Assembly (NCBI RefSeq): GCF_005671395.1
Contig: NZ_CP040428.1
Location: 4,846,185-4,910,184, forward strand
DNA length: 64,000 nucleotides
Source of the DNA: Jejubacter calystegiae
GTDB lineage: Bacteria; Pseudomonadota; Gammaproteobacteria; Enterobacterales; Enterobacteriaceae
Direction of reading: 5' to 3'
Under the pieces are notes generated by a model. The model ran no database searches. It worked only from the letters and a program-made list of their open reading frames with translations, and was not told the DNA's origin. Shown one piece after another: positions 37,273-49,822 of this stretch. Each line of letters starts with the position of its first letter. The first letter of the stretch is position 1. Made by a program: the position numbers and the translations under genes.

Positions 37273-37649
37273 TCGCCTTTAAAAACAAAATGACGCCAAA
37301 AGAGCTGGCGCGATTGACAGGCTATACCCCGCAGGCCATTAACCGCTGGACCCGCAGGTTCGGCTGGCAGACAACACCGCTGCACGGTGTAAAAGGCGGT
37401 CGTGCCCATGTGGTTCACGTTAATGCCGATGTGCGAAGCTTCCTGCTGAATACGCCGCTGATGCGCCAGCGCACCCAGAAAAACGCTGCCGAACCCGCCG
37501 TGCCATACGCTGGCGGCCAAAATACGCTTGAAGTGTTATGGGTGGAAGCCCTGCGTCAGCTAACGGACGAAGAGCGGCAGAAGCTAACCGCACTGCTGCA
37601 CCGGGAAGGCATTTCCGGTATTTTCCGGCGCCTGTCGGGGAAGGAATAA
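37269..37649 (+). CDS. yfeD: Putative DNA-binding protein YfeD
   Basis: A 126-aa paralogue of YfeC encoded directly after it with an ATGA overlap. The same layout is visible: TPKELARLTGYTPQAINRWT helix-turn-helix, GVKGGRAHVVHVNADVRSF, then LLHREGISGIFRRL. Function unknown; E. coli has the same pair in the same place upstream of gltX. The pair may act as a heteromer (inference from the coupled paralogues). Confidence 0.9.
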   Translation: MIAFKNKMTPKELARLTGYTPQAINRWTRRFGWQTTPLHGVKGGRAHVVHVNADVRSFLLNTPLMRQRTQKNAAEPAVPYAGGQNTLEVLWVEALRQLTDEERQKLTALLHREGISGIFRRLSGKE

Positions 37650-37685
37650 TCGCCCCTTCCTCAAGGAAAGAGCGACTTAGCACTA

Positions 37686-39098
37686 TTACGCCTGCTCGCG
37701 CGCCTGGATAAATTCCAGCGCCTTATTGATGCGCTCCAGGCTGCGGGATTGACCGATGGCGTTAACAGTCACATCCAGCGCCGGTGACTGACCACCGCCG
37801 GTAACCGCCACACGCAACGGCATCCCGACTTTACCCATACCGACTTCCAGCTCATCGGCTGTAGCCTGGATGGCTTCGTGAATATTGTGCGCATTCCACT
37901 CAGTAATGGCCTGCAGCTTGTCGCGTACCACTTCCAGCGGCTGACGAGCGACCGGGCGCAGATGCTTCTTCGCCGCATCGGCGTCAAACTCCGCAAAGTC
38001 CTCATAGAAGTAACGGCAGCTGGCCGCCATCTCTTTCAGAGTCTTGCAGCGCTCACCCAGCAGCGTTACCAGCTCGGACAACTGAGGACCGTTATGGGTA
38101 TCGATCTGCTCCTGCTCGATATGCCACTGCAGGTGCGTCGCCACATAATTCGGATCCATATGGTTGATATAATGATGGTTCAGCCACAGCAGCTTATCGG
38201 TATTGAAAGCGCTGGCAGATTTGCTGACTGCTTCCAGGGTGAACATCTGCTTCATCTCTTCGATAGAGAAGACCTCCTGGTCGCCATGGGACCAGCCCAG
38301 ACGCACCAGATAGTTGAGCAGCGCTTCCGGCAGGTAGCCGTCGTCGCGGTACTGCATCACGCTTACCGCGCCGTGACGCTTGGAAAGCTTCTTGCCATCG
38401 TCGCCCAGGATCATCGAAACGTGGGCGTATTCCGGCACCGGCGCATTCAGCGCCTTCAGAATGTTGATCTGACGCGGCGTGTTGTTGATATGGTCTTCAC
38501 CACGTACCACGTGGGTGATCTCCATATCCCAGTCATCCACCACCACGCAGAAGTTATAGGTCGGAGAGCCGTCGGTACGGCGGATGATCAGATCGTCCAG
38601 CTCCTGGTTACTGAATTCGATAGGGCCACGGATCAGATCGTTAAACACCACGGATCCTTCCTGCGGGTTAGCGAAACGCACCACGCAGGGCTCACTGGCG
38701 TCGTGATGGCTGCGATCGTGGCGACAGCGCCCGTCATAGCGCGGCTTTTCGCCTTTTGCCATCTGATCTTCGCGCAGTGTTTCCAGCCGCTCCTTCGAGC
38801 AGTAGCATTTATAGGCCGTTCCCGCCGCCAGCATCTCGTCGATGGCTGCGTTGTAGCGGTCGAAGCGTTTAGTCTGGAAATAAGGACCTTCATCCCAGTC
38901 CAGCCCCAGCCAGTTCATGCCATCCATAATGGCGTCAATAGCCTGCTGGGTTGAACGCTCCAGGTCAGTATCTTCAATACGCAGCACAAACTCGCCGTCG
39001 TGATTACGGGCAAACAGCCATGAATAGAGTGCGGTACGAGCGCCACCGACGTGCAGATAGCCAGTCGGACTGGGCGCGAAGCGGGTTTTGATTTTCAT
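37686..39098 (-). CDS. gltX: Glutamyl-tRNA synthetase
   Basis: Charges tRNA-Glu with glutamate. The 470-aa class I synthetase has the HIGH-type motif [16 protein letters not shown] at the N-terminus and KLSKRHG as the KMSKS loop. The zinc-site residues are in [10 protein letters not shown] and GRCRHD, as in the E. coli enzyme. It converges with yfeD. The upstream region leads to the divergent valU-lysV tRNA operon. Confidence 0.97.
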   Translation of the reverse strand: MKIKTRFAPSPTGYLHVGGARTALYSWLFARNHDGEFVLRIEDTDLERSTQQAIDAIMDGMNWLGLDWDEGPYFQTKRFDRYNAAIDEMLAAGTAYKCYCSKERLETLREDQMAKGEKPRYDGRCRHDRSHHDASEPCVVRFANPQEGSVVFNDLIRGPIEFSNQELDDLIIRRTDGSPTYNFCVVVDDWDMEITHVVRGEDHINNTPRQINILKALNAPVPEYAHVSMILGDDGKKLSKRHGAVSVMQYRDDGYLPEALLNYLVRLGWSHGDQEVFSIEEMKQMFTLEAVSKSASAFNTDKLLWLNHHYINHMDPNYVATHLQWHIEQEQIDTHNGPQLSELVTLLGERCKTLKEMAASCRYFYEDFAEFDADAAKKHLRPVARQPLEVVRDKLQAITEWNAHNIHEAIQATADELEVGMGKVGMPLRVAVTGGGQSPALDVTVNAIGQSRSLERINKALEFIQAREQA

Positions 39099-39314
39099 TA
39101 AGCGGCCTTAATTACGTATAAAAGTGCCGGAAGTCGGCAAGCCAGGGAAAATAAAGTGGGCAACATTCTACCACCGTGAGGCGATTCCTCAATGTCGGTG
39201 CGGGCAGGCACCGGTTGGATAGTCAAAAATTGTCGTAAAATCCATCCGCGATGGGGGATCCAACAGCGCTTTGTTTAATTTTACGACGAATAAACAAAAA
39301 CTTTGGAAAAGGCG

Positions 39315-39342
39315 TTGACTCATTTTCCGCTATCCCTATAAT
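39315..39342 (+). promoter_or_regulatory. Promoter of the valU-valX-valY-lysV operon
   Basis: TTGACT (39315-39320) and a perfect TATAAT (39337-39342) are 16 nt apart, followed by a GCGACTCC discriminator. AT-rich DNA upstream could act as an UP element. This is a strong stable-RNA promoter. Confidence 0.88.
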
Positions 39343-39359
39343 GCGACTCCACACAGCGG

Positions 39360-39435
39360 GGGTGATTAGCTCAGCTGGGAGAGCACCTCCCTTACAAGGA
39401 GGGGGTCGGCGGTTCGAACCCGTCATCACCCACCA
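39360..39435 (+). tRNA. valU: tRNA-Val (anticodon TAC)
   Basis: A 76-nt cloverleaf GGGTGAT..ATCACCC with anticodon TAC in CTTACAAG and encoded ACCA. First of three tandem valine tRNAs; symbol by E. coli order. Confidence 0.97.
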
Positions 39436-39482
39436 CTATTTATAGTGTATCCCGCCGTGTAGAAGAGCAGTTTGAAGAGTCC

Positions 39483-39558
39483 GGGTGATTAGCTCAGCCG
39501 GGAGAGCACCTCCCTTACAAGGAGGGGGTCGGCGGTTCGATCCCGTCATCACCCACCA
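39483..39558 (+). tRNA. valX: tRNA-Val (anticodon TAC), slightly divergent copy
   Basis: As the other two valine tRNAs, but with C for T in the D-arm (CAGCCGGGA) and T for A after the T-loop (TTCGATCC). The stems remain intact, so it should be functional. Confidence 0.96.
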
Positions 39559-39622
39559 AACTCTTCAGCGGCAGCTTTTCTTGCCGGTTGATAAAACTGG
39601 TGTTATACAGAAGTACCGAAGT

Positions 39623-39698
39623 GGGTGATTAGCTCAGCTGGGAGAGCACCTCCCTTACAAGGAGGGGGTCGGCGGTTCGAACCCGTCATCACCCACCA
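39623..39698 (+). tRNA. valY: tRNA-Val (anticodon TAC)
   Basis: A 76-nt tRNA identical in sequence to the first copy. It is followed after only 4 nt by the lysine tRNA. Confidence 0.97.
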
Positions 39699-39702
39699 CT
39701 TC

Positions 39703-39778
39703 GGGTCGTTAGCTCAGTTGGTAGAGCAGTTGACTTTTAATCAATTGGTCGCAGGTTCGAGCCCTGCACGACCCACCA
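39703..39778 (+). tRNA. lysV: tRNA-Lys (anticodon TTT)
   Basis: A 76-nt cloverleaf GGGTCGT..ACGACCC with anticodon TTT in GACTTTTAATC and encoded ACCA. Last gene of the tRNA operon. Confidence 0.97.
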
Positions 39779-39783
39779 TGTAG

Positions 39784-39808
39784 AAAGGCGCCCTAAAGGC
39801 GCCTTTTT
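39784..39808 (+). terminator. Terminator of the valU-lysV operon
   Basis: AAAGGCGCC pairs with GGCGCCTTT around a 5-nt loop, with five T residues at the end. It lies directly behind lysV and also faces the convergent yfeR. Confidence 0.92.
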
Positions 39809-39831
39809 GCTTTTCTGCCCTTCCCTTTCGA

Positions 39832-40755
39832 TTATTCAAACAGCGCATCGCCTTTACGGGCCTCGTTCAGCAAACGCGCCTGTTCCGCCACCACATCCCA
39901 TACCGCCCGGGCCGCACCGGAAAGCGAACGGTTTTTACGCCTCACCAGCATCAACTGCCGTTGAACCACCGGCACCAGCTTCCTGACCACCAACGGCCGA
40001 CTTTCCGGTAACGGTAATGCCAGCGCCGGCAACACGCTGATGCCGATTCCCGCCTCCACCATGGGAAACAGCGTGGCAGGGTGGCCGATCTGCTGCACGA
40101 TACTGGCTTCAATGTCCTGACTGGACAGCGCTTCATCGATCAGCGCGCGACTGCCCGAGGCATAGTCCTGCAACACCAGTTCGGCACCATTCAGCGCCTG
40201 CCAGGGCACCTGATCCTGGGCCGCCAGCGAATGATCGCAACGGCACAGCAGCAGAAAAGGTTCCGAGAGTACCGTTTCACTATCGAGATCCGCCGCCTGA
40301 ATCGGGTCAATAACCATACCGAAATCCACTTCGCCGCTGCGGATACTTTCCAGCACCCAATGTTGAGGTCTGTCATGCAGCACAAAACGGATCGCCGGAT
40401 AGCGCTGCTGACAGCAGGCGATAGACTGCGGCATCAGATGCGCTGAGAGGGTCTGACTGGCTGCAACCCTCACAGTACCGCTCAACTGCTGACCGGTGCT
40501 GCGGGCATCCAGCAGCGTATTGTTAAGTTCATCCAGCACCCTGTCCAGACGAACGGCAAGCTGCTGCCCGGCGACGGTCAGCGTCACTTCGCGGGTTGTG
40601 CGATCCAACAACCGAACGCCGAGCGTCTCTTCCAGCTCTTTAATGCTGTGGCTGACGGCGGACTGACTCAGCCCGATACGCTGTCCGGCCCGGCTGAAAC
40701 TTCCGGCCCGGGCCACCGCGACAAAAACGCGAAGCTGTTTCAGCGAGTAATTCAT
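39832..40755 (-). CDS. yfeR: LysR-family regulator YfeR
   Basis: A 307-aa LysR-type regulator with an N-terminal winged helix-turn-helix ([20 protein letters not shown]) and a periplasmic-binding-like effector domain containing LQDYASGSR and [18 protein letters not shown]. It matches E. coli YfeR (308 aa). It is divergent from yfeH over 89 nt and is the likely regulator of yfeH, in the usual LysR arrangement. Its effector is not certain. Confidence 0.92.
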   Translation of the reverse strand: MNYSLKQLRVFVAVARAGSFSRAGQRIGLSQSAVSHSIKELEETLGVRLLDRTTREVTLTVAGQQLAVRLDRVLDELNNTLLDARSTGQQLSGTVRVAASQTLSAHLMPQSIACCQQRYPAIRFVLHDRPQHWVLESIRSGEVDFGMVIDPIQAADLDSETVLSEPFLLLCRCDHSLAAQDQVPWQALNGAELVLQDYASGSRALIDEALSSQDIEASIVQQIGHPATLFPMVEAGIGISVLPALALPLPESRPLVVRKLVPVVQRQLMLVRRKNRSLSGAARAVWDVVAEQARLLNEARKGDALFE

Positions 40756-40844
40756 CGAAAACCTTCATGTATAGATGAAATAAATCAATTTTATTTATTA
40801 AACCACCCTTTGCACAATAAAAAGAAAAGATCACAGGTGACGTT

Positions 40845-41843
40845 ATGAAACTGCTACGTATTTTCGATCCCTTTACCCTGACCCTCATCGCAACCGTGCT
40901 GCTGGCCTCGTTCCTTCCGGCCCGCGGCGTCTTCGTGGATTATTTCTCCTGGCTGACCACCGCCGCCATCGCCCTGCTGTTCTTTATGCACGGGGCCAAG
41001 CTATCTCGAGATGCGCTGGTCGCAGGCGGCAGCCACTGGCGTTTGCATCTGTGGGTGATGTGCAGCACTTTTATTCTGTTTCCGGCGCTGGGCGTGCTGT
41101 TCGCCTGGTGGGCGCCAGTGAATGTCAGCCCGGAAATCTACTCAGGATTCCTTTATCTGTGCATTCTGCCCGCGACCGTGCAGTCGGCCATCGCCTTTAC
41201 TTCGCTGGCAGGCGGTAACGTGGCGGCGGCGGTCTGCTCTGCTTCCGCCTCCAGCCTGTTAGGGATTTTCCTTTCGCCATTGCTGGTGAGCCTGCTGATG
41301 CATACCGGCGGTGGCGCCAGCCAGGACGGATTGCGCCAGGTCGGCGCCATTATGCTGCAACTGCTGCTGCCCTTCGTGCTCGGCCATCTGTCACGCCCCT
41401 GGACCGCGAACTGGGTGGCACGCCATCGTAAGTGGATCGGCAAAACCGATCAGACCTCGATTCTGCTGGTGGTCTATACCGCCTTTAGCGAAGCTGTGAA
41501 TAACGGTATCTGGAGTCAGGTGGGGATCGGTGCGCTGGGTTTCATTGTACTGGCCAGCATCGTGCTGTTGGCGATTGTATTAGCGGTTAACACTCTGGTG
41601 GCACGCCGCGCCGGTTTCAGCAAGGCGGATGAAATTACCATTGTCTTCTGCGGATCGAAAAAGAGCCTGGCGAATGGGATTCCGATGGCCAATATTCTGT
41701 TCCCGGTTCAGGCGGTGGGGATGATGGTGCTGCCGCTAATGATTTTCCACCAGATTCAGCTGATGGTCTGCGCCATGCTGGCGCAGCGTTACCGGCGGCG
41801 CCAGCTGGAAAGCGGCGCCATCCAGGCGACACAGGAAGGATAA
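40845..41843 (+). CDS. yfeH: Bile acid:sodium symporter family protein YfeH
   Basis: A 332-aa inner-membrane protein of the BASS/SBF-like family (UPF, YfeH type) with about nine to ten spans. Conserved segments include LLFFMHGAKLSRDALVAGG, CILPATVQSAIAFTSLAGGN and FCGSKKSLANGIPMANILFP. Matches E. coli YfeH. Substrate unknown. Convergent with ypeB, with only 5 nt between the two stop codons. Confidence 0.92.
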   Translation: MKLLRIFDPFTLTLIATVLLASFLPARGVFVDYFSWLTTAAIALLFFMHGAKLSRDALVAGGSHWRLHLWVMCSTFILFPALGVLFAWWAPVNVSPEIYSGFLYLCILPATVQSAIAFTSLAGGNVAAAVCSASASSLLGIFLSPLLVSLLMHTGGGASQDGLRQVGAIMLQLLLPFVLGHLSRPWTANWVARHRKWIGKTDQTSILLVVYTAFSEAVNNGIWSQVGIGALGFIVLASIVLLAIVLAVNTLVARRAGFSKADEITIVFCGSKKSLANGIPMANILFPVQAVGMMVLPLMIFHQIQLMVCAMLAQRYRRRQLESGAIQATQEG

Positions 41844-41848
41844 TGGTT

Positions 41849-42064
41849 CTACTGACGCTTAAGGGGGCGGACCAGATGGTCCAGCCCCTCGACCTTTATC
41901 AGCAGCGTCAGCGCCATCAGTTCGCCAAGGTGCCCCTTCGGAAATTCTCCCTTGCGGGAGAACCACAGCAGATACTCCTCCGGCAGATCAATCAACGCCC
42001 TGCCCTGATACTTTCCGAACGGCATGATGGTATTGGCAATTTCAATCAGGCGCTCTTTATCCAT
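41849..42064 (-). CDS. ypeB: YpeB, DUF3820 protein
   Basis: A 71-aa cytoplasmic protein of unknown function matching E. coli YpeB (72 aa). The conserved core is MPFGKYQGRALIDLPEEYL followed by FPKGHLGELM. It starts 3 nt after the ligA stop and probably forms an operon with it. The family resembles a domain attached to DNA-processing proteins, which fits the neighbour but proves nothing. Confidence 0.92.
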   Translation of the reverse strand: MDKERLIEIANTIMPFGKYQGRALIDLPEEYLLWFSRKGEFPKGHLGELMALTLLIKVEGLDHLVRPLKRQ

Positions 42065-42067
42065 TGA

Positions 42068-44095
<2,028 letters not shown>

Positions 44096-44107
44096 TCAAC
44101 GATAAAA

Positions 44108-44128
44108 AACCCCCGACGAGCGGGGGTT
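44108..44128 (-). terminator. Intrinsic terminator between zipA and ligA
   Basis: AACCCCCG pairs with CGGGGGTT around a 5-nt loop. On the minus strand it ends in TTTTTT. It would limit read-through from zipA into ligA. Confidence 0.88.
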
Positions 44129-44160
44129 CAGGGAAAGCGGAAACCGATTAACGTAGCGCG

Positions 44161-45189
44161 TCAGGGCTGGGTGCCCAACACTTCACGAATCGTATCCTGA
44201 TACTCGCGCAGTTTCTGCGGCGTCATCATCCGACGCTGGTCATCAAGCACTACGCCGCCAACTTCATCGGCAATGTGCTGAGCCGACTGCAGCATCAGCT
44301 TAAAGTTTTGCAGCCCGTCCCCGTAAGAGGGAACCTGCATAAAGATCGTGATGCCCGGAGTCATAAAATCATTCATGGTTTCCGGATCGAAAGAGCCGGG
44401 TTTAACCATGTTGGCCAGACTGAACAGCACCGGGCCGCTACCGTCCGGACTTAAATGGCGATGGAAAATATTCATTTCGCCAAACATGAAGCCCGCTTGC
44501 TGAATGCTGTTAAGCAGAACATCGCCATTAAGCTGGCTGCCGGCGTGAGCGGCGACGTTCATGACAATCACCGCCTCTTTGCGCGGCGCCGGCGCGGCAG
44601 GCTCTGGCGCAAAGGGTTCAGGCTCAGGCTGTGCGACAGGCTCCGGCGCCTGAGGCGGCTGTTGTGGTTCGGGCTGCGGCTGGGGAGCCTGAGGCGGCAT
44701 CTCCGGCTGCGGGGGTTGCTGAACTGGCGCAGACGTCGGCTGCGGCGCCTGAGGCCGCTGAACCGGCTGCTGCTGAGGCTGCGCCACCGGCTCTGGCTGC
44801 TGAACCACAGGCTGTGGCTGTACGGCAGGCTGAGGCGCAGGGCGCTGAGGCTGAGATTGCGGCGCCTGCTGCTGTCCCGGTTGCTGCGGCGTCTGCTGAC
44901 GCGGCTGCGGCGCGCCGTAAGGCGGCTGGTAGTTGTGCTGTGGCGCCTGCTCACGGAGCTCATCCTGCGGCTCCGCTGGCTGAACCCGACGCACGCGAAC
45001 TTCGCCGACGCCTTCGTCGGCCTCCGCTTCCGGCTCATACTCATCGCGCTCAGACTTCATGCGTCTAAGCGGACGATCCCGGAAAATCGAGGAACGCTCT
45101 TTTCTGCTGGTCCACAGTCCGTGTACCAGTAAGGCGATTATGGCTATCGCGCCAACAATGATTAATATCAGACGCAAGTCCTGCATCAT
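44161..45189 (-). CDS. zipA: Cell division protein ZipA
   Basis: Essential inner-membrane anchor that ties FtsZ to the membrane at the division site. From the ATG giving [10 protein letters not shown] it is 342 aa; an upstream in-frame start adds 17 residues with no support. Layout: N-terminal span (about 5-25), a basic and acidic stretch, a Pro/Gln-rich linker (about 75-205, a little longer than in E. coli), and the FtsZ-binding domain from [19 protein letters not shown] to the end. Confidence 0.95.
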   Translation of the reverse strand: MMQDLRLILIIVGAIAIIALLVHGLWTSRKERSSIFRDRPLRRMKSERDEYEPEAEADEGVGEVRVRRVQPAEPQDELREQAPQHNYQPPYGAPQPRQQTPQQPGQQQAPQSQPQRPAPQPAVQPQPVVQQPEPVAQPQQQPVQRPQAPQPTSAPVQQPPQPEMPPQAPQPQPEPQQPPQAPEPVAQPEPEPFAPEPAAPAPRKEAVIVMNVAAHAGSQLNGDVLLNSIQQAGFMFGEMNIFHRHLSPDGSGPVLFSLANMVKPGSFDPETMNDFMTPGITIFMQVPSYGDGLQNFKLMLQSAQHIADEVGGVVLDDQRRMMTPQKLREYQDTIREVLGTQP

Positions 45190-45419
45190 TATATTCTCTG
45201 TTGTTCTAACACCTTGCCACCGCGGCAAACATTTACTCACTAAGAGTATTTGTCCATCTGCCTAAGTGCAAGTGCCCCCTTGAGCTTCTCATCAGAAAGA
45301 TCTCCTAAAAAGGTCTTTTTGCTGTTTTTTCGACCATTTCCGAGGTGGTTATCGCATTTTGCCCGACATATGATAGGCGGGCACCAAATCGGTTGTCTTA
45401 TTAAGGAGCAACGCCAGAC

Positions 45420-46181
45420 ATGGTATCACACAGCGGCAGCACCCCCCGTAGCGGGCTGCACTACTTTTCTCAGGGCTGGAAGCTGATTCGCGAGCCGGGC
45501 ATCGGCCGTTTTGTCTTCCTGCCCCTTCTGGTTAACGTTTTGTGGATGGGCGGCGCCTTCTGGTGGCTGTTTACCCAACTGGGGGCCTGGATTCCGGCGC
45601 TGATGAGTCACGTTCCCGACTGGCTGCAATGGCTGAGCTATCTGCTGTGGCCGCTGGCCACGCTTTCTATCCTGCTGGTCTTCAGCTACTTCTTTTCCAC
45701 CGTCGCCAACTGGATAGCCGCCCCGTTTAACGGACTACTGGCGGAACAGCTCGAGGCACGGTTGACCGGCGCCACGCCGCCGGATACCGGCGTTATCGAC
45801 ATCATGAAAGATCTGCCGCGCATCATGAAACGCGAATGGCAGAAGTTTGCCTGGTACCTGCCCCGGGCCGTAGTATTGCTGCTTCTGTACTTTATTCCCG
45901 GAATCGGCCAGACCGTGGCGCCGGTACTTTGGTTCCTGTTCAGCGCCTGGATGCTGGCGATTCAGTATTGCGACTACCCGTTCGATAACCACAAGGTTCC
46001 CTTCGCCGAAATGCGTATCGCACTGCGCGAACGCAAGATGATTAATATGCAGTTCGGCGCCCTGGTCAGCCTGTTCACGCTGATCCCGATACTGAATCTG
46101 GTCATCATGCCGGTCGCGGTCTGCGGCGCCACCGCCATGTGGGTGGACTGCTACCGGGCCCAACATGCCCGCTGGCGTTAA
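45420..46181 (+). CDS. cysZ: Sulfate transporter CysZ
   Basis: Inner-membrane protein that imports sulfate for cysteine synthesis. 253 aa, the same length as E. coli CysZ, with four hydrophobic segments and the conserved FYFIPGIGQ-type loop ([14 protein letters not shown]) and [15 protein letters not shown]. It is divergent from zipA and upstream of cysK; expression under CysB control is expected from the E. coli system. Confidence 0.96.
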   Translation: MVSHSGSTPRSGLHYFSQGWKLIREPGIGRFVFLPLLVNVLWMGGAFWWLFTQLGAWIPALMSHVPDWLQWLSYLLWPLATLSILLVFSYFFSTVANWIAAPFNGLLAEQLEARLTGATPPDTGVIDIMKDLPRIMKREWQKFAWYLPRAVVLLLLYFIPGIGQTVAPVLWFLFSAWMLAIQYCDYPFDNHKVPFAEMRIALRERKMINMQFGALVSLFTLIPILNLVIMPVAVCGATAMWVDCYRAQHARWR

Positions 46182-46190
46182 GCGCTAAAG

Positions 46191-46213
46191 ATGACGCCCG
46201 TCCCGGGCGTCAT
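46191..46213 (+). terminator. Hairpin after cysZ
   Basis: A 10-bp perfect stem, ATGACGCCCG with CGGGCGTCAT, has a 3-nt loop and a short mixed T tail (TCTG). A probable terminator separating cysZ from cysK. Confidence 0.65.
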
Positions 46214-46382
46214 TCTGCAATACGCTATTTGTGCGCCCACCCTGGCAATTTTCATCCTTATTCCATACTGTCAGTCATTTATTTCGCATCAATATATAGA
46301 TATGCGATTTCCTTACTTCACCCTGGACTCCAACCGGGTATGCTGGTGGGGTTCCCAAATTTCATACAGTTAAGGACCGGCC

Positions 46383-47354
46383 ATGAGTAAGATTTACGAA
46401 GATAACTCCCTGACAATCGGCCACACGCCGCTGGTGCGTCTCAACCGCATCGGTAACGGGCGCATCCTGGCAAAGGTGGAATCCCGTAACCCCAGCTTCA
46501 GCGTTAAGTGCCGTATTGGCGCTAACATGATTTGGGATGCCGAAAAGCGCGGCTTGCTGAAATCTGGCGTTGAGCTGGTTGAACCGACCAGCGGCAATAC
46601 CGGTATCGCGCTGGCCTACGTCGCCGCGGCCCGGGGCTATAAACTGACGCTTACCATGCCGGAAACCATGAGCGTCGAACGTCGTAAGCTGCTGAAGGCG
46701 CTGGGCGCTAACCTGGTGCTGACCGAGGGGGCTAAAGGGATGAAAGGCGCTATTCAAAAGGCGGAAGAGATCGTCGCCAGCGCCCCCGAAAAATACCTGC
46801 TGCTGCAACAGTTCAGCAATCCGGCCAATCCGGAGATCCACGAAAAAACCACCGGTCCAGAAATCTGGGAAGATACTGACGGCAATGTGGATGTGTTTAT
46901 TGCAGGCGTCGGTACCGGCGGCACCCTAACCGGCGTAGCCCGCTATATCAAGAATACCAAAGGCAAAAAAGACCTGATCGCCGTCGCCGTTGAGCCTACC
47001 GACTCTCCGGTTATCGCTCAGGCACTGGCAGGCGATGAGCTGAAACCCGGTCCGCATAAGATCCAGGGGATTGGCGCCGGCTTTATTCCAGGCAACCTCG
47101 ACCTCGAACTGGTAGACCAGGTTGTTGGCATCACCAATGAAGAAGCCATCTCTACGGCCCGTCGCCTGATGGAAGAAGAGGGGATCCTGGCCGGTATCTC
47201 TTCCGGTGCCGCCGTCGCCGCCGCGCTGAAACTGCAGGAAGATGAGACCTTCGCTAACAAGAATATTGTGGTGATTCTGCCCTCTTCCGGCGAACGCTAT
47301 CTGAGCACCGCACTGTTCGCCGATCTCTTTACCGAAAAAGAGTTGCAACAGTGA
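46383..47354 (+). CDS. cysK: Cysteine synthase A (O-acetylserine sulfhydrylase A)
   Basis: PLP enzyme that makes cysteine from O-acetylserine and sulfide. 323 aa, as in E. coli. PLP lysine K42 lies in [12 protein letters not shown], the substrate loop is TSGNTG, and the PLP phosphate loop is [10 protein letters not shown]. The protein should bind CysE through its active site. A CysB-type promoter region of 170 nt lies upstream; a strong terminator follows. Confidence 0.97.
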   Translation: MSKIYEDNSLTIGHTPLVRLNRIGNGRILAKVESRNPSFSVKCRIGANMIWDAEKRGLLKSGVELVEPTSGNTGIALAYVAAARGYKLTLTMPETMSVERRKLLKALGANLVLTEGAKGMKGAIQKAEEIVASAPEKYLLLQQFSNPANPEIHEKTTGPEIWEDTDGNVDVFIAGVGTGGTLTGVARYIKNTKGKKDLIAVAVEPTDSPVIAQALAGDELKPGPHKIQGIGAGFIPGNLDLELVDQVVGITNEEAISTARRLMEEEGILAGISSGAAVAAALKLQEDETFANKNIVVILPSSGERYLSTALFADLFTEKELQQ

Positions 47355-47376
47355 TGCCATCTTGTTAAAAAAGCTT

Positions 47377-47404
47377 AAAAAAGCACCTTTAGGGGTGCTT
47401 TTTT
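47377..47404 (+). terminator. Terminator of cysK
   Basis: AAAAAAGCACC pairs with GGTGCTTTTTT around a 6-nt loop. The T-run makes it a strong intrinsic terminator. Confidence 0.93.
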
Positions 47405-47746
47405 GTGGCTTCCATCAAACTTTTACCCCTGTTGGCATTGCTTAACCCCCCCCGCCTCTGGTATTTAACCTGCTAATTATTTTGATGCGCGAAATTATTC
47501 GCTGAGAGCCCTTAACGGCTGAATCGATTTATCCCATTGGTAGACTCGGGCATCAGGATGCATAATATTCGGTGGCGAGCGAGGCGCTAACGGCAAGATG
47601 GTTGATCGAGCCCATCGCACTTCGACGGCTTGCAGCATTCGCACCGCGTCCCGGTTACGCCAGCGCTTAAGTAATAGAGGCTAAAGTGTGGCCCCCAGGC
47701 TAGACTTTAGTTCCATAACACTAAACCTATAAGTTGGGGAAATACA
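47405..47746 (+). promoter_or_regulatory. ptsH leader and promoter region
   Basis: A 342-nt gap without a gene. The last 70 nt (from about 47678) closely resemble the E. coli ptsH leader, including the inverted repeat CTAAAGT (47681-47687) with ACTTTAG (47704-47710) and TTGGGGAAATACA before the ATG. CRP and Mlc control is expected from E. coli; I could not mark the operators with confidence. Confidence 0.7.
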
Positions 47747-48004
47747 ATGTTCCAGCAAGAAGTTACCATTACCGCTCCGAACGGTCTGCACACCCGCCCT
47801 GCCGCGCAGTTTGTTAAAGAAGCTAAAGGCTTTAGCTCCGAGATCACCGTGACTTCCAACGGCAAAAGCGCCAGCGCCAAAAGCCTGTTTAAGCTGCAGA
47901 CTCTGGGCCTGACTCAGGGCACCGTTGTCTCTATCTCCGCTGAAGGCGAAGACGAGCAGAAAGCCGTAGAGCATCTGGTAAAACTGATGGCGGAACTTGA
48001 GTAA
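47747..48004 (+). CDS. ptsH: Phosphocarrier protein HPr
   Basis: General phosphocarrier of the sugar phosphotransferase system; passes phosphate from enzyme I to the EIIA domains. 85 aa, with phosphorylated H15 in GLHTRPAA and S46 in KSLFKLQ. First gene of ptsHI-crr. Ribosome site GGGGAAA lies just upstream. The sequence is almost the same as in E. coli. Confidence 0.98.
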   Translation: MFQQEVTITAPNGLHTRPAAQFVKEAKGFSSEITVTSNGKSASAKSLFKLQTLGLTQGTVVSISAEGEDEQKAVEHLVKLMAELE

Positions 48005-48051
48005 TCACTCATTCAGTTTCGGATTAATATCAGTCAATTAAAGGTAGGGTT

Positions 48052-49779
48052 ATGATTTCAGGCATTTTAGCATCCCCGGGTATCGCTTTCGGCAAGGCGC
48101 TCTTGCTGAAGGAAGATGAAATTGTCATCGACCGGAAAAAGATTTCTGCCGACAACGTCGATCAGGAAGTCAAACGCTTCCTGGACGGTCGCGCCAAAGC
48201 ATCCACTCAGCTCGAAGCTATCAAAGTTAAAGCGGGCGAGACTTTCGGTGAAGAAAAGGAAGCCATCTTCGAAGGCCACATCATGTTGCTGGAAGATGAA
48301 GAGCTGGAGCAGGAAATCATAGCCCTGATTAAAGATAAGCACGCCACCGCTGATGCAGCGGCGTACGAGGTTATCGAAGGTCAGGCCACTGCGTTGGAAG
48401 AGCTGGACGACGAATACCTGAAGGAGCGCGCGGCTGACGTGCGTGACATCGGTAAGCGTCTGCTGCGCAATATCCTCGGTCTGGCAATTATCGATCTGAG
48501 CTCCATTCAGGACGAAGTGATCCTGGTAGCGGCCGATCTGACCCCGTCAGAAACCGCACAGCTGAACCTGGACAAGGTGCTGGGCTTTATCACCGATCTG
48601 GGCGGCCGTACTTCCCACACCTCCATCATGGCCCGCTCCCTGGAGCTGCCGGCGATCGTGGGTACCGGTAGCGTCACCAGTCAGGTGAAAAACGGCGACT
48701 ATCTGGTCCTCGACGCGGTAAACAATAAAGTTTATGTCAACCCGAGCCAGGAAGAGATCGACGCCATGCGTCAGCTCCAGACTCAGGTTGCCGAAGAGAA
48801 AGCCGAACTGGCTAAGCTGAAAGATCTGCCGGCTATCACGCTGGACGGTCATCAGGTTGAAGTTTGCGCCAACATCGGTACCGTGCGTGACGTCGCAGGC
48901 GCCGAGCGCAACGGCGCGGAAGGCGTTGGCCTCTACCGTACCGAATTCCTGTTTATGGATCGCGAGTCACTGCCGACTGAAGACGAGCAGTTTGAAGCCT
49001 ATAAGGCCGTGGCGGAAGCCTGCGGCGCACAGGCGGTTATCGTGCGTACCATGGACATCGGCGGCGACAAAGAGCTGCCCTATATGAACTTCCCGAAAGA
49101 GGAAAACCCGTTCCTCGGCTGGCGCGCCATCCGTATTGCTATGGATCGTAAAGAGATCCTGCGCGATCAGTTGCGTGCCATCCTGCGCGCTTCCGCTTTC
49201 GGTAAACTGCGTATCATGTTCCCGATGATCATCTCTGTCGAAGAGGTGCGTGAACTGAAGCAAGCGCTGGAAGGCTACAAAGCCGAACTGCGCGCCGAAG
49301 GCAAAGCCTTCGATGAAAAAATTGAAATTGGCGTGATGGTGGAAACCCCGGCCGCGGCGACCATTGCCCGCCATCTGGCTAAAGAAGTCGACTTCTTCAG
49401 TATCGGAACCAATGATCTGACGCAGTATACACTGGCAGTAGACCGTGGTAATGATATGATCTCGCATCTCTACCAGCCGATGTCGCCGTCGGTCCTTAAC
49501 CTGATCAAGCAGGTTATTGATGCTTCTCATGCAGAAGGCAAATGGACCGGTATGTGCGGTGAGCTTGCTGGTGATGAACGTGCTACACTTCTGTTGCTGG
49601 GGATGGGGCTGGATGAGTTCAGTATGAGTGCCATCTCTATCCCGCGCATCAAGAAGATAATCCGTAACACTAACTTCGAAGATGCGAAGGTGTTAGCAGA
49701 GCAGGCTCTTGCTCAACCGACAACGGACGAGTTAATGACGCTGGTTAACAAGTTCATTGAAGAAAAAACAATCTGCTAA
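48052..49779 (+). CDS. ptsI: PTS enzyme I
   Basis: Autophosphorylates with phosphoenolpyruvate and gives the phosphate to HPr. 575 aa, as in E. coli. The phosphorylated histidine (about H189) is in [18 protein letters not shown]. The C-terminal PEP-binding barrel has [14 protein letters not shown] and the catalytic cysteine in [10 protein letters not shown]. It lies 47 nt behind ptsH and 43 nt before crr. Confidence 0.98.
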   Translation: MISGILASPGIAFGKALLLKEDEIVIDRKKISADNVDQEVKRFLDGRAKASTQLEAIKVKAGETFGEEKEAIFEGHIMLLEDEELEQEIIALIKDKHATADAAAYEVIEGQATALEELDDEYLKERAADVRDIGKRLLRNILGLAIIDLSSIQDEVILVAADLTPSETAQLNLDKVLGFITDLGGRTSHTSIMARSLELPAIVGTGSVTSQVKNGDYLVLDAVNNKVYVNPSQEEIDAMRQLQTQVAEEKAELAKLKDLPAITLDGHQVEVCANIGTVRDVAGAERNGAEGVGLYRTEFLFMDRESLPTEDEQFEAYKAVAEACGAQAVIVRTMDIGGDKELPYMNFPKEENPFLGWRAIRIAMDRKEILRDQLRAILRASAFGKLRIMFPMIISVEEVRELKQALEGYKAELRAEGKAFDEKIEIGVMVETPAAATIARHLAKEVDFFSIGTNDLTQYTLAVDRGNDMISHLYQPMSPSVLNLIKQVIDASHAEGKWTGMCGELAGDERATLLLLGMGLDEFSMSAISIPRIKKIIRNTNFEDAKVLAEQALAQPTTDELMTLVNKFIEEKTIC

Positions 49780-49822
49780 TCCACGAGATGCGGCTCAAAT
49801 TACTGCTTAGGAGAGAAGGTTA

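Noticed and set aside
37878-38954. A 358-codon open frame opposite gltX
   Set aside because: Antisense to gltX, no family motifs.
39483-39558. Possible tRNA-Val pseudogene because of two base changes
   Set aside because: All stems still pair and the anticodon and CCA end are intact, so it is kept as a functional tRNA.
44600-45000. Repeat-like CTG/GGC-rich DNA suggestive of a CRISPR or tandem repeat
   Set aside because: It is the Pro/Gln-rich linker of zipA; there is no regular repeat-spacer pattern. No CRISPR array was seen anywhere in the window.
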